Made by a program: the position numbers and the translations under genes
From: Cyrtodaria siliqua
Taxonomy: Eukaryota; Mollusca; Bivalvia; Adapedonta; Hiatellidae
DNA: 64,000 nt
Direction of reading: 5' to 3'
Assembly (NCBI GenBank): GCA_037043455.1
Contig: JAWPHD010004459.1
Span: 123,467-187,466 of the forward strand
Part shown: positions 11,809 through 20,398 of the stretch, piece by piece
How the letters are laid out: the number at the start of each line of letters is the position of its first letter
Numbering within the stretch: the first letter of the stretch is position 1
The notes under the pieces: model-generated
Seen by the model: only the letters and a program-made list of their open reading frames with translations
Databases searched by the model: none
Told to the model about the DNA's origin: nothing

Positions 11809-12150
11809 TGGGAGATACCTCAGAATGAAAGGGGGCTACCAATAAGAAAGGCGGTACTTGCCGCACCCCCAGAGAGTAGTGACAGTGATTTAAGTAGCAG
11901 TAGTTCAGATAGTGCACCGGTGGAGAGGCTAGCACACCGGTACCGTAAAGAAAGGGACGATTCGGATGAGGAAGATTCGATCCCATTGTTTGAGTTAGCC
12001 CGTAGGTTACGAGAAAGGAACAATAGGCTAAGGGGCGAGAAGCAGCCCTGGAGAAGTAGTAGTAGCAGAAGTAGTAGTAGTAGTAGTAAGAATAGTGGTA
12101 GTGATAATGATAGGGTAGATAGTAGGTATTGTAGTCAGCGCAAAGATTAA
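11809..12150 (+). pseudogene. Pol C-terminal tail, Ser- and acid-rich
   Basis: In frame with integrase after one TAG. The product alternates acidic and Ser runs (DSDEEDS, several SSSS tracts) and has an Arg-rich patch (ARRLRERNNRLRG). An ATG at 11920 could also start a 76-residue product. AGT codon runs match an expanding AGT microsatellite that continues past the stop. It may be a Pol tail or a small separate ORF. No family is recognised. Confidence 0.45.
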
Positions 12151-12173
12151 ATAAGTCGTAATGGTAGGGTAGA

Positions 12174-12214
<41 letters not shown>

Positions 12215-12235
12215 CTGGTAGTAGTAGTAGCGGTA
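12053..12235 (+). repeat. AGT/AGC microsatellite
   Basis: Runs of AGT triplets at ~12056-12090 and 12167-12230, the second nearly uninterrupted. They span the end of the pol-tail frame and the beginning of the spacer. Confidence 0.85.
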
Positions 12236-13140
12236 TGGATGTCGGTGATGCTGAGAGGTTGATACGGCCTGAGGGTATATCTCCTCTAAGGCGACAATGT
12301 AGTTTTGAAGGTTAGTGCCAGAACGAGGAGGATATGGAAGTTAGCGTAGCGGGGCTCTAGGGGGAAAGGGTCACCGAGATAGATTAGCATAGTGTAGGAC
12401 TGTCAAGGTACGGTCCACCGAGAAATACCTGTCTAGGTATTTATATCGTGTGTTTGCGATATTGATCTTGAATTAATAATCATCGTATGACGTATAGATC
12501 CTCATTCAAATACACTGGCGACTGAGAAGTCGAGATATACGATATCGTATTGTACTGGGTTTAACGGTATTGCCTGTTTGGTAAGGCACTCGACGGAGTT
12601 ATAGGCGATAGATTAGGTTTTAGTCGAGAACTAGTGGATGAGTACCTTAAGTTAGGTTAGGTGCTGTGTTTTACGGCGAGGTAAAACTAATTGAGCTATC
12701 GGGGTAGAAATTATGCTACGTACTGTGTTAACCAGTATTGTTTTGTTAAGTGGTCGAGTTGGGTGGTCGAATACTGAAGTCGACCCATAAACACTCGAAC
12801 TGAGCTATAGGCGATAGGCTAGTTAAGTTGATAACTAGCGGAGACGAACCTTAAGATAGGTTAGGAACGGTGTTTTACGGCAAGGTAAAACTAAGGGAGG
12901 AATCGAGATATACATCAGGTATTGTATCGTGATTATCGGTATCGTCTGTATTAATTAGGCGCTCGATTGAGTTATAGGGAGATACTAAGTTAGGGGCAGT
13001 ACAGGTTACGCGATGAAAAAGGGATAATTATTGATGTCAAAATCAATTTCAGTAGGGCCTTTCGCATACCTTAATCTAAACCAATATATATCCATTATGT
13101 CTATATCTAACCAATCCCATTTTTCCTGTGTATTTCACAG
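12236..13140 (+). other. Non-coding spacer with internal ~204-bp repeat
   Basis: No ORF. Two imperfect copies of a block starting GAG(T/C)TATAGGCGATAG and ending TTTTACGGC(G/A)AGGTAAAACTA lie at ~12597-12690 and ~12802-12891. A shortened third block lies at ~12970. The spacer ends in the acceptor used for the accessory gene. It could hold packaging, export or transcription signals. I see no direct evidence of function. Confidence 0.6.
13121..13140 (+). promoter_or_regulatory. Splice acceptor for the accessory gene
   Basis: A pyrimidine-rich run ending TGTATTTCACAG lies 10 bases before the ATG at 13151. With the leader donor at 8453 it would place this ATG first on a spliced message. Confidence 0.6.
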
Positions 13141-13150
13141 ATAGTTTAAA

Positions 13151-13501
13151 ATGGCCGCTCCAAACAACCTAGCCCAGGGAGAAGAAATGGGACCATCATT
13201 TTCTATAAATTTACGAGAGTTAGCCGAAGAGAGGGACATTCTCCTAGAAATATACAAAAATGAATATAAGTCGAAATACCTATCTAGGTTAGCCGAGCAT
13301 GAAGGGTTAGAGGCCCTAGCAGTATTGACTTTTTACGAGATAGATTTCCCTTATTTAAGGGGTAAACTTAGCAAAATGACAATGATACTACTCTTTTGGG
13401 GGCAACGTTTCTCGTATGACCTATTGTATAGAACAATGGGCGGACTGAGCATGTATGCTCTCGTACAACTTATGTTTTTCTATCAATTAATTACTTTTTA
13501 G
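13151..13501 (+). pseudogene. Accessory ORF, N-terminal part
   Basis: Starts at an ATG with good context (AAAATGG) just after a likely splice acceptor. The 116-residue product begins MAAPNN, is rich in charged residues and helix formers to about residue 70, then becomes hydrophobic. It matches no family I recognise. The frame closes at 13501. A second frame is open from 13432 and carries a Cys/His cluster (13504-13959), so these are probably two halves of one gene separated by a frameshift in 13432-13500. The alternative is two small overlapping genes. Confidence 0.6.
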
Positions 13502-13503
13502 AA

Positions 13504-13959
13504 ATGCTTATACTTTTTGCGTACGACACCAACATGCTTACCAGACTACTGGTAGAGATAGGTAGGATTTCAGGTATGCACGGTAGTGCAGGACTACAAG
13601 TCGTTCACACGGTAATAAAACACTATGACACTGAATTGACCGACGACGGACTAATTGAATTGGTCGAAAACTGTGAACAAAAATGTTCAACAGCAGACAG
13701 TCAACTGACTGAAAGGACAGGTGACCTTTTAAGTAAGACATTGACCTTAATGGAAGCTAGACATAGGTATTTAAAATCACTGACGTGTGTGGTATGTAAA
13801 CAGAAAATAAACAAGTGTTCTCCACAGTATAGACTACCATGTTGTTTATCTAGAGCACACCCTGACTGTACACCACATGGTACTGATGTATGCCCATTGT
13901 GCAAAACGTATTTTTATAGTAACGGCACACCAAACCGATATTACGAAACTTTACAATAA
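13504..13959 (+). pseudogene. Accessory ORF, RING-like zinc-cluster part
   Basis: A 151-residue frame with a predicted helical first 90 residues and a C-terminal Cys/His cluster: CVVC, then LPCC-x4-HPDC, then CPLC. The order C-x2-C / C-C-x4-H-x2-C / C-x2-C resembles RING or RING-variant zinc binding. The usual C-x2-C after the His is not seen, so a standard C3HC4 RING is not claimed. RING domains usually act as E3 ubiquitin ligases. A nucleic-acid-binding or structural role is equally possible here. It lies between pol and env, where Ty3/gypsy elements usually have no gene. Confidence 0.65.
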
Positions 13960-14043
13960 TTCTTTCACCGAATGAGACTTACAGAATGCAACCAATCCGA
14001 AATTGAAGACTTTGACACTAGATTCAGGGACTTGACGATTTAG

Positions 14044-14066
14044 ACTTTTCTTTTTGCTTATTTCAG
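14044..14066 (+). promoter_or_regulatory. Splice acceptor for env
   Basis: CTTTTCTTTTTGCTTATTTCAG, a strong pyrimidine tract, ends 5 bases upstream of the ATG at 14072. It fits a second subgenomic message spliced from the leader donor at 8453, and it supports 14072 rather than 14054 as the env start. Confidence 0.7.
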
Positions 14067-14071
14067 GGACC

Positions 14072-14350
14072 ATGACATTTTTACTGACGTTTATCCTAGT
14101 TTGGGGAGTAACCATTGACTGTATGGTAGTAGAAAATGTTTTCATTAACAAAGTGACTGAATTCAGTATGAGTAATGCTCGCTGGATCTTATCATTTGTT
14201 ATCTCGATGGAACCCTACGACGATTTTTTAGACAAATTAGCAGACGACATAACGAAGGCTGCTGCTCTCGCTGACACGATTATGTCAGTGTACGGCTCCC
14301 AAGATTCCTTAGATGATACTAAGGGTGTAAATTGTATGGGTGTATGGTAA
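14072..14350 (+). pseudogene. env: env, N-terminal part (signal peptide)
   Basis: The product starts with a hydrophobic signal peptide (MTFLLTFILVWGV) and continues with a segment (ARWILSFVISMEPYDDFL) of the kind found near the N-terminus of gypsy-type Env proteins. The frame runs out at 14350 and overlaps the next env frame (from 14340), so a frameshift at ~14330-14350 splits the gene. Env would be a secreted, membrane-anchored glycoprotein mediating cell-to-cell or germline transfer. This copy cannot be translated as one protein. Confidence 0.75.
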
Positions 14351-15476
14351 CATGTCCACCAACATCAGCGAAGTCCATAAAGGCTTATATGTTGAATTTC
14401 ACCAGTATTATAGAGTATTTCAAGGCCTTAGACACGAAGTAAATGCAACCCAGGACTTACATAACGGACTAGTGGCCACATTTGCTGAATATAAGAGGTT
14501 AAGACATTCAGCTCAGACAAAAAGACCGAAACGAGCGTTATTTGGTTACTGTAAAGATCCATTGATAAGGTCATGTAGTTTAAAAAGAGGCATCCAAAAT
14601 ATATACCAATCAACTTCTTGTCTAGTAAATCTATTTATTAAAAATACAGAGCGGTCGTCTAAATACTGCGAACTGTATGCATCATCAATGGATTTGCCCA
14701 AAGCTATATATGTCGCTAAAACGACATACTTTTTAATGACCAACGAAGAACTGACTTTTCATATAAACTGTAAAAATAGACCACCAACAACCTTAAAAAT
14801 TAATTCACCATATGGTTACTTTAATGTAGATCTGGCATGTACCGCCACGTCTGAACGTTTGACACTTGTAGGCGCGTACGAAAATCAATCAAACTATACT
14901 GTCACTCCAACACTGGTTTTCTTAAAAGAGCTAGATTTTACGGCTATAAACATCAAGCTTAACGTAATGGTGAATTCGTCGGAAAAGGCGATTATAGTAC
15001 CTAAGAGTTTAAGTGCTCTTGGCGAATTCCCAATATCAGAACTTAAAAGTAAATTAGGTGATATTCAAGAGATTGAAGATATGCCAAATGATGAGAAATA
15101 CTCAAATTGGAATTATGTAAAACTTGTTTTGGCAATAGTGGGTTTTCTAATATTCCTAATTATTATTAAATGCTTAGACAAACATTATAAAAAATGGTTA
15201 GTCTCTAAAATTAGAAAATGGTCGTATAGGGGGCGTATGAATGTCATTCCACTGCAGAGTCCAGACCCATACGAAGAAGTCGTACATTGCGATATTCCAG
15301 AGATACCTGGCGAAGCGGCGATATCATTATCCGACGCCGGTAGGAACACTTTAGCCGAGTCTCAGAGTCGAGCGGACAAACACCTGACTCTGTCAAATGG
15401 GAAAAGGGACAAGCCAATGGTTTTGAGACCGCTGTATCGTGGATTTGACGTACAGCAGGGGACTACCGACAACTGA
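14340..15476 (+). pseudogene. env: env, main part: furin-type site and TM anchor
   Basis: A 378-residue frame. A dibasic RPKR followed by ALFG lies at ~61-68, like the furin site and start of the fusion peptide in gypsy-type Env. The segment that would carry the fusion peptide and first heptad repeat seems missing, since Cys-containing surface-type sequence (GYCKDP) begins at once. Several N-glycosylation sequons are present (NISE, NATQ, NQSN, NYTV, NSSE). A transmembrane helix (LVLAIVGFLIFLIIIKCL, ~261-278) precedes a ~100-residue basic then acidic cytoplasmic tail. The second-frame start codon is internal, so this is not a separate gene. Confidence 0.8.
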
Positions 15477-15908
15477 GGTTCTCCTCGAACAAAACAAAGT
15501 GGCTTAGAAGCAGTATGTAAATATATGTTCAAGTGTGTTTAATTATATAACCAAGCCCTCTCATTCTCTCTCAAAGCTTTGATTGGTGAAGAGATTACGC
15601 GTAAACTTAAAATGCTGAAAATACCTTGGGTAGCGCTCAACGCGACTTAAGGCAGAAGAAAGTTAAGCTAAGAACACACTTGAGACATTTGTGTAACCTT
15701 GTAAATAGACAATGTATTCAGAGTAACGAACTTGTAGTTTCATTTTATGGAGAAAGGGAAATAACCAGTGCAGACAGCAGACACAATCACACACAACACA
15801 GAAGGGCTTAATGGAATTAAAGGCAGTAAAGAGACAACTTCAAGTAATCAAAATTGGATATTACTAGACGAGGCGTATGTGTACTAAATATATACCGGTA
15901 CACTGGCG
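15477..15908 (+). other. Env 3' untranslated stretch
   Basis: No convincing gene. A 61-codon frame (15626-15811) without an ATG start encodes a His/Arg-rich peptide with no known motif. It leads into the 16-bp tandem repeat. Confidence 0.4.
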
Positions 15909-16075
15909 AACCAACGTGATGTCATACCAACATGATGTCATACCAACGAGATGTCATACCAACATGACGTCACACCAATCAGATGTCATACCTACATGAT
16001 GTCATACCTACATGATGTCATACCAACATGATGTCATACCAACCAGATGTCAGATGTCATACCAACGGGATATCA
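15909..16075 (+). repeat. 16-bp minisatellite inside the element
   Basis: About ten imperfect copies of ATGTCATACCAACATG. One copy contains the palindrome TGACGTCA (CRE-like, ~15965). It lies about 240 bp upstream of the 3' LTR. Confidence 0.85.
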
Positions 16076-16296
16076 TTAACTAAAACAGTGATGAACTATA
16101 CATAACAATTAATTATTGCAATCAGTATAGACTCTAAACATATGAACAATTTGGATTAACTGACATTGTGTAAACTTATGTATGTGATAACATGTTTTGA
16201 TTTGATTATTCTCTGATCTATATACCTTGATCGTGTTAGCCCTGTAAGAAGTTATAGTGTATAATTCCTATGTGTGTATGTATGGCATGTGTTATA

Positions 16297-16310
16297 GTGA
16301 GCTGGGGAGG
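16297..16310 (+). other. Polypurine tract
   Basis: GTGAGCTGGGGAGG abuts the 3' LTR start (TCTTAAAG at 16311). This is the expected position for priming plus-strand DNA synthesis, and it fixes the LTR boundary. Confidence 0.75.
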
Positions 16311-17120
16311 TCTTAAAGTAAGTTATTATATTGCACCCATGGCTGGTCATTACATGTACTATGAAAAACTAGGTGACCAACATTCATTCACGGCCCCTGT
16401 CCATCAAGAAACACTTATGAAATATCGGACACTGCACTAACAATGAGTCACCTCGTGATGGTATAGGCATGTCATTTGTCTCAGAAGTAGCTTAATTACG
16501 TTGTTTGTGTAGAGACCTGGGTTTGACCATTTCCTCTGAAAGTTCATGACTGATGCGCATGAAAGTTAATTAATCCAATTAAGTATATATTTAGTAACAG
16601 TATGACCATAACCTTTAGTCTAAGTAGAGGTTTGTCTGTTGAAACAATGGAATGACCGGGGCAACTCTGGGAGAATTATATAAATACCCCGTATCAGCAG
16701 TCTGGAAAGTAAGCTAAATAATTTGTTTACTCCAAAAAGAGGAGATTTGTACGATCAACCCCAAATTTGGCGTCCTAGAACCAGTTTCGGAAGTTAGAGT
16801 TCATGGTCGAGGGTACACGTGACAGTCAAAGAGGTGGGACATAGCCACCCTATATAAGATACGAGATTGCCTTCATTCGGGGAGATTCTTACAGATTGAT
16901 AGATATTAATTCAGATTCATTTTGACTGCTAAGCTCGCATTTTTGAACGTTAGAACTGCTTACGAATTGTAACTTGTACATTTAATCAAAGTTGAATATT
17001 TACTCTGGTTTTTAACTGTGTATAGTTTTATTGTGAAATATAATTAGATAGTAGTTTAATAAAATACATATAAAAGACTATTCTTGAGTTAGATATCAGT
17101 TTTCACGTCGCTATATTACA
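16311..17120 (+). repeat. 3' LTR
   Basis: About 810 bp, same boundaries as the 5' LTR with ~2% substitutions and a 4-bp insertion near the end. TATA box at 16850-16858. A canonical AATAAA at 17058-17063, where the 5' LTR has ATTAAA, could terminate element transcripts. Confidence 0.95.
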
Positions 17121-17229
17121 CTAGACTAGGTATCTGAAAGGGTAAGTGTGAGTTCGGGTACCAGTAGACTAATACTGCGTTATGGGTACCAGTCGATTTT
17201 GTAGTCAATCACATATCAGGTTTATTTGA

Positions 17230-17820
17230 AAAAGCGGAAGATTTCTGAACTAATGATAGATATGCTTAAAACGTCTCCCCATGCTTGCAATCAGAACTGA
17301 TATTTAGTCCGATCTTTGGAAATCGCTGACACCGATATTTTATACACATATATGTGATACATTCTCACTTGCTTTTGATTTTCAAATAAGTTGTTCCACT
17401 ACTCCAGCCGTTAATGGTTCTGAGTATTGTTGAATCACTCTTACTGCTTTTTAATTTTAAATTAATCTGTTGACTGTTACTTGTGATACGCAGGCCTAAT
17501 AACCTCTGCTCCCAGCTAAATTTCATTTTGTTTATTTCGCCCATTGTTTTCTCGTTTAAGGAAAATATGTTGTGCTTTTTAAAATTCGGACTATACGCCG
17601 CTGGCCATGGAATGGTATGCAACTACCTCATTGAAAGTTCCGTATTCTCCGTCATATCCATACCATTTTAGGAATGGCTCATATTTCCGTACTATTGACA
17701 TGTTAAACATTGAGTTCTGCTCAACCCGGGGCTAGAAGGCATAAACGGTAGCAAGTAGTTTTACTACCGTTCATGAACAGTCTCAATCAAACCTAGATTG
17801 CAATGTTTTTGGTATTTATG
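17230..17820 (-). repeat. Dispersed repeat E copy
   Basis: It shares, in inverted orientation, blocks with 29090-29800: the GCGATCTCCAAAG and GTAGTGGAAC blocks, AACGAGAAAACAATGGG, and TTTGATTGAGACTG next to ACGGTAGT. The ACTACCG...CATGAACAGTCTCAATCAAACC block also occurs at 48240-48285. ORFs here are incidental. Confidence 0.55.
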
Positions 17821-18404
17821 GTTCGGAGATTTCTCAGATGTTTCCTTTTATACTCCTTTCAGTTTGGCTACAGGAGGCAGCTGCCCTACATCATATATCA
17901 CTTCATCACAAAATACCGTATCTGAAATCTTTTATGTGATAAAACGTGCCATAGTGCCATCTGGACATTACTCTTGTCTACCCTCAACTAATAGTTCACT
18001 GTATGTTCTTCATAAGATCACATCTAGCATACACTTTCTGCTGTTAGATTTTGGATCGAACTGAAATACCGTGTAATATTGTACAGTAAAACGAGTACAT
18101 GAGTCCAATTTATCACATGTATTAGAATGTCTCGTATTTATTACACGTTTCTTTCACTATATCTGAAATAATTTGTAACTAATTAACGAAGAACACTACT
18201 AAAAGTGGATATAAAAGTCGAAAAGGTAATGTAGCATTCAAGGAAATCAGAAACCCATTATAGATACAAACAAAACTTACAAGGATACATAAGAGTGACG
18301 GTATTTGACATCACACACTTAAAATGATGTTTATAAAATGTACGAAAATATAAGTATTTCGCAGCGATGATTTGTTCTGGTCTTAAAACAAGCAAACATT
18401 ATTA
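17821..18404. other. AT-rich DNA, no feature seen
   Basis: An 88-codon ORF (17798-18064) shows no recognisable domain and starts within repeat E. Nothing else is supported. Confidence 0.4.
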
Positions 18405-18544
18405 GTTATTGGGTTTGTTACTGACCCCCTACAGAAATTTGTGGGTCAGTAAGGTTTATATGGGGCGAGGCGATAGCCGAGTCCCCATATACTTCTGACT
18501 GACCCCACATATTTCTGTAGGGGGTCAGTAACAAACCCAATAAC
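18405..18544. repeat. Long hairpin element, ~61-bp arms
   Basis: The left arm (18405-18465) and right arm (18483-18544) are almost perfect reverse complements, from GTTATTGGGTTTGTTACTG to its mirror. The 17-bp centre CGAGGCGATAGCCGAGT is itself weakly palindromic. No coding capacity. This is a foldback or MITE-like structure. Confidence 0.85.
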
Positions 18545-19597
18545 TGATTTATTGCATCGAGCACCTTTTTTAAGGCAAACGCCGATATTTAACCCATTTT
18601 AATGGAGTGTCAACGCCATTGAGACGTTCGCGCAATTCGACGTCATGACGTTGACGTCACGACCGGTACAGTTTAAAAACATTATTAAATTTACTTATTA
18701 TGTTTGTTACTAACGATTTATAGAACTATTTGCAAATGATTTAAACTTTGAATCGGAATTATAGTCCATATTGTTTTGGCGACACTCTATGAAATCTACT
18801 GACCCACTTTAGAATAATAGAGGGTCACCATGTGACCGCTCTAATCCAATGAAATTCCTAGGATTTTGTGCGAGGTGCAATAAAGTAATATAGATTATTC
18901 AACGGATTGTTTGATTAGGTAGCTATCACTGGACGTGAAACGTGTTTCTATCATTCTCATCGCACTGGTGAATAAAACAACAAACCTCCTATCTCGTGAA
19001 AACTATTCTTGGTAATCGAGCCATCCGTTTAAATATACATGAAATAGAGAATGCCGCCCACACAATAGAAAAAGTACGTGTACATCACCAAGAGTAACGC
19101 GCCTTTTTAATCTGTAATGATTCAGAAGTAAATAGTTGTTAAATCACACATAAAATCTGATGTGCGACATTATAGTCGGTCAGATATTGGAAATTACACA
19201 TCGCTAATAGAACACGGTTATAATGACATCACCGTTCCAATCTTAGTAACACATTTTAAAACTGAATTGTGGATGAGGTTCGTGTTTTCAATGAAAGGCG
19301 TCTAAAGGCTAGACCCATCACATTGCTTTTATGCATTATATTATCTGATGAAATATTGCTAAATAGCTAATACAAGATGAGTGGCTAGAGGGAAGAAATA
19401 AAATTAATCATTCAACCAAAATAACAATGAGCAATAGCGACTGAAGCATCCTTATGAGATAAACCTAAATTCAGACATTGTATTATTCCCTGTAGACTAT
19501 TCTCAACAATGGGTCTAGAACGGGTCAAGGGATTCCCGCCGTAAAACTTACAAGTGTTCATTAAGTCTACAAATTAGGTATAAAGGTCGAACATGAA
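18545..19597. other. No gene; possible terminal repeats
   Basis: ATTGCATCGAGCACC (18551-18565) and GGTGCAATAAAG with GTGCGAG (18868-18888) are roughly inverted. They might be ends of a small element containing the CpG-rich stretch at 18600-18665. The remainder shows nothing. Confidence 0.35.
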
Positions 19598-19705
19598 CAA
19601 ACACAAACGTGTTGACAATAGGGCTACCGCCTTGGAACGGTCAGTGGCAAAAATGCTGCTGGGAGGATTCAAACCAGGTTCTAGGGTGCACCAAATCTCA
19701 CTCAT
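19598..19705 (-). repeat. Repeat A fragment
   Basis: The reverse complement carries GTGAGATTTGGTGCACCCTAGAACCTGG, then GCCACTGACCGTTCCAAGGCGGTAGCCCTATTGTCAAC, the terminal blocks of repeat A at 27150-27242. Confidence 0.7.
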
Positions 19706-20034
19706 GAAGTCAAACATGACTTATCAGCATATGAAATTAATACACTTCAAATGCTGTTTAAAATATATGCAATGATGTGACAGTTCCATGCATGAATTAA
19801 TTCCGTTAAGACATATAGCACCAACAAGTAGCTATAATGTATAATGAGAGTATAATATGTTGGACTATTAACCTAAATATTTTAGCGAGTTGGCAAGAAA
19901 TGTGCCAAAAAAGAATCAATAGAATCACAAAAATGTCACATACAGTACATCAGTGTGTCATTTTAAGTGTAATGTTTTTATTTTAAATATTATTCACTGG
20001 ATCATGTTAGTTCGCACAAAAGGGTACCCGAAGG

Positions 20035-20397
20035 AAACACCAGTGATGTGCACCCTATGATGACGTCTACCTAAAGCCTTCTAGAACGGTAGCGTTGGCT
20101 GTTTGTATTTAATATTGTCTTGTCGAACCCTTAACGATTTGTTCTCTTGTTGCTCTGGCTTCTCCCAAGTCACAGATTACTCTGTGGGGCTTTCTAGGCT
20201 TTATGTTACATGCACATGATCATTTATGTGTTTTAATTATATTGCCTATTATTGTTTGTTAGAGAATATAACCTGGCGAGATATCTTTATTTATTTGTAT
20301 GATAATAGGATAAGAGTGAAGTTTGATACACCCTAGAACCTGATTTCAATCCCCAGCTGCATTATGTTTCACTAACCGTTCCCAGGCGGCAGCCCTA
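20035..20397 (+). repeat. Repeat A copy, left flank of the Tc1 element
   Basis: Carries TGATGACGTCTACCTAAAGCC, CTTGTCTTGTCG, TTGTTGCTCTGGCTTCT, ATTGCCTATTA and CACCCTAGAACCTG in the same order as 26850-27240. It stops at GCAGCCCTAT, where the Tc1 inverted repeat begins. Without 5' coding sequence it is a truncated copy. Confidence 0.75.
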
Positions 20398-20398
20398 T

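Larger units (their letters stand above)
7550..17120 (+). mobile_element. Env-bearing Ty3/gypsy LTR retroelement (defective)
   Basis: Two direct LTRs bracket gag, pol, an accessory gene and env in the order typical of envelope-carrying Ty3/gypsy (errantivirus-like) elements. All internal genes are on the plus strand. Integrase lies downstream of RT and RNase H, as in Ty3/gypsy rather than Ty1/copia. Lesions visible by reading frame: a frame break in gag (~8868), loss of the nucleocapsid, protease and N-terminal RT region between ~9250 and 9283, TAG at 10771 and 11806 within pol, a frame break in the accessory gene (~13432-13500), and one in env (~14340). I see no convincing target-site duplication: the left flank ends in GAGG and the right flank starts CTAG. 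Low LTR divergence means a fairly young insertion despite the damage. Confidence 0.95.

Noticed and set aside
13504..13959. Calling the accessory protein a standard RING E3 ligase
   Set aside because: The usual Cys pair after the His is missing, so only a RING-like cluster is claimed.
15909..16075. CRISPR array
   Set aside because: Units are contiguous 16-bp copies without unique spacers, inside a eukaryotic retroelement.
7540..17135. Target-site duplication for the LTR element
   Set aside because: GAGG left and CTAG right do not match. The GAGG before the 5' LTR equals the end of the polypurine tract only by chance or by an unusual insertion.
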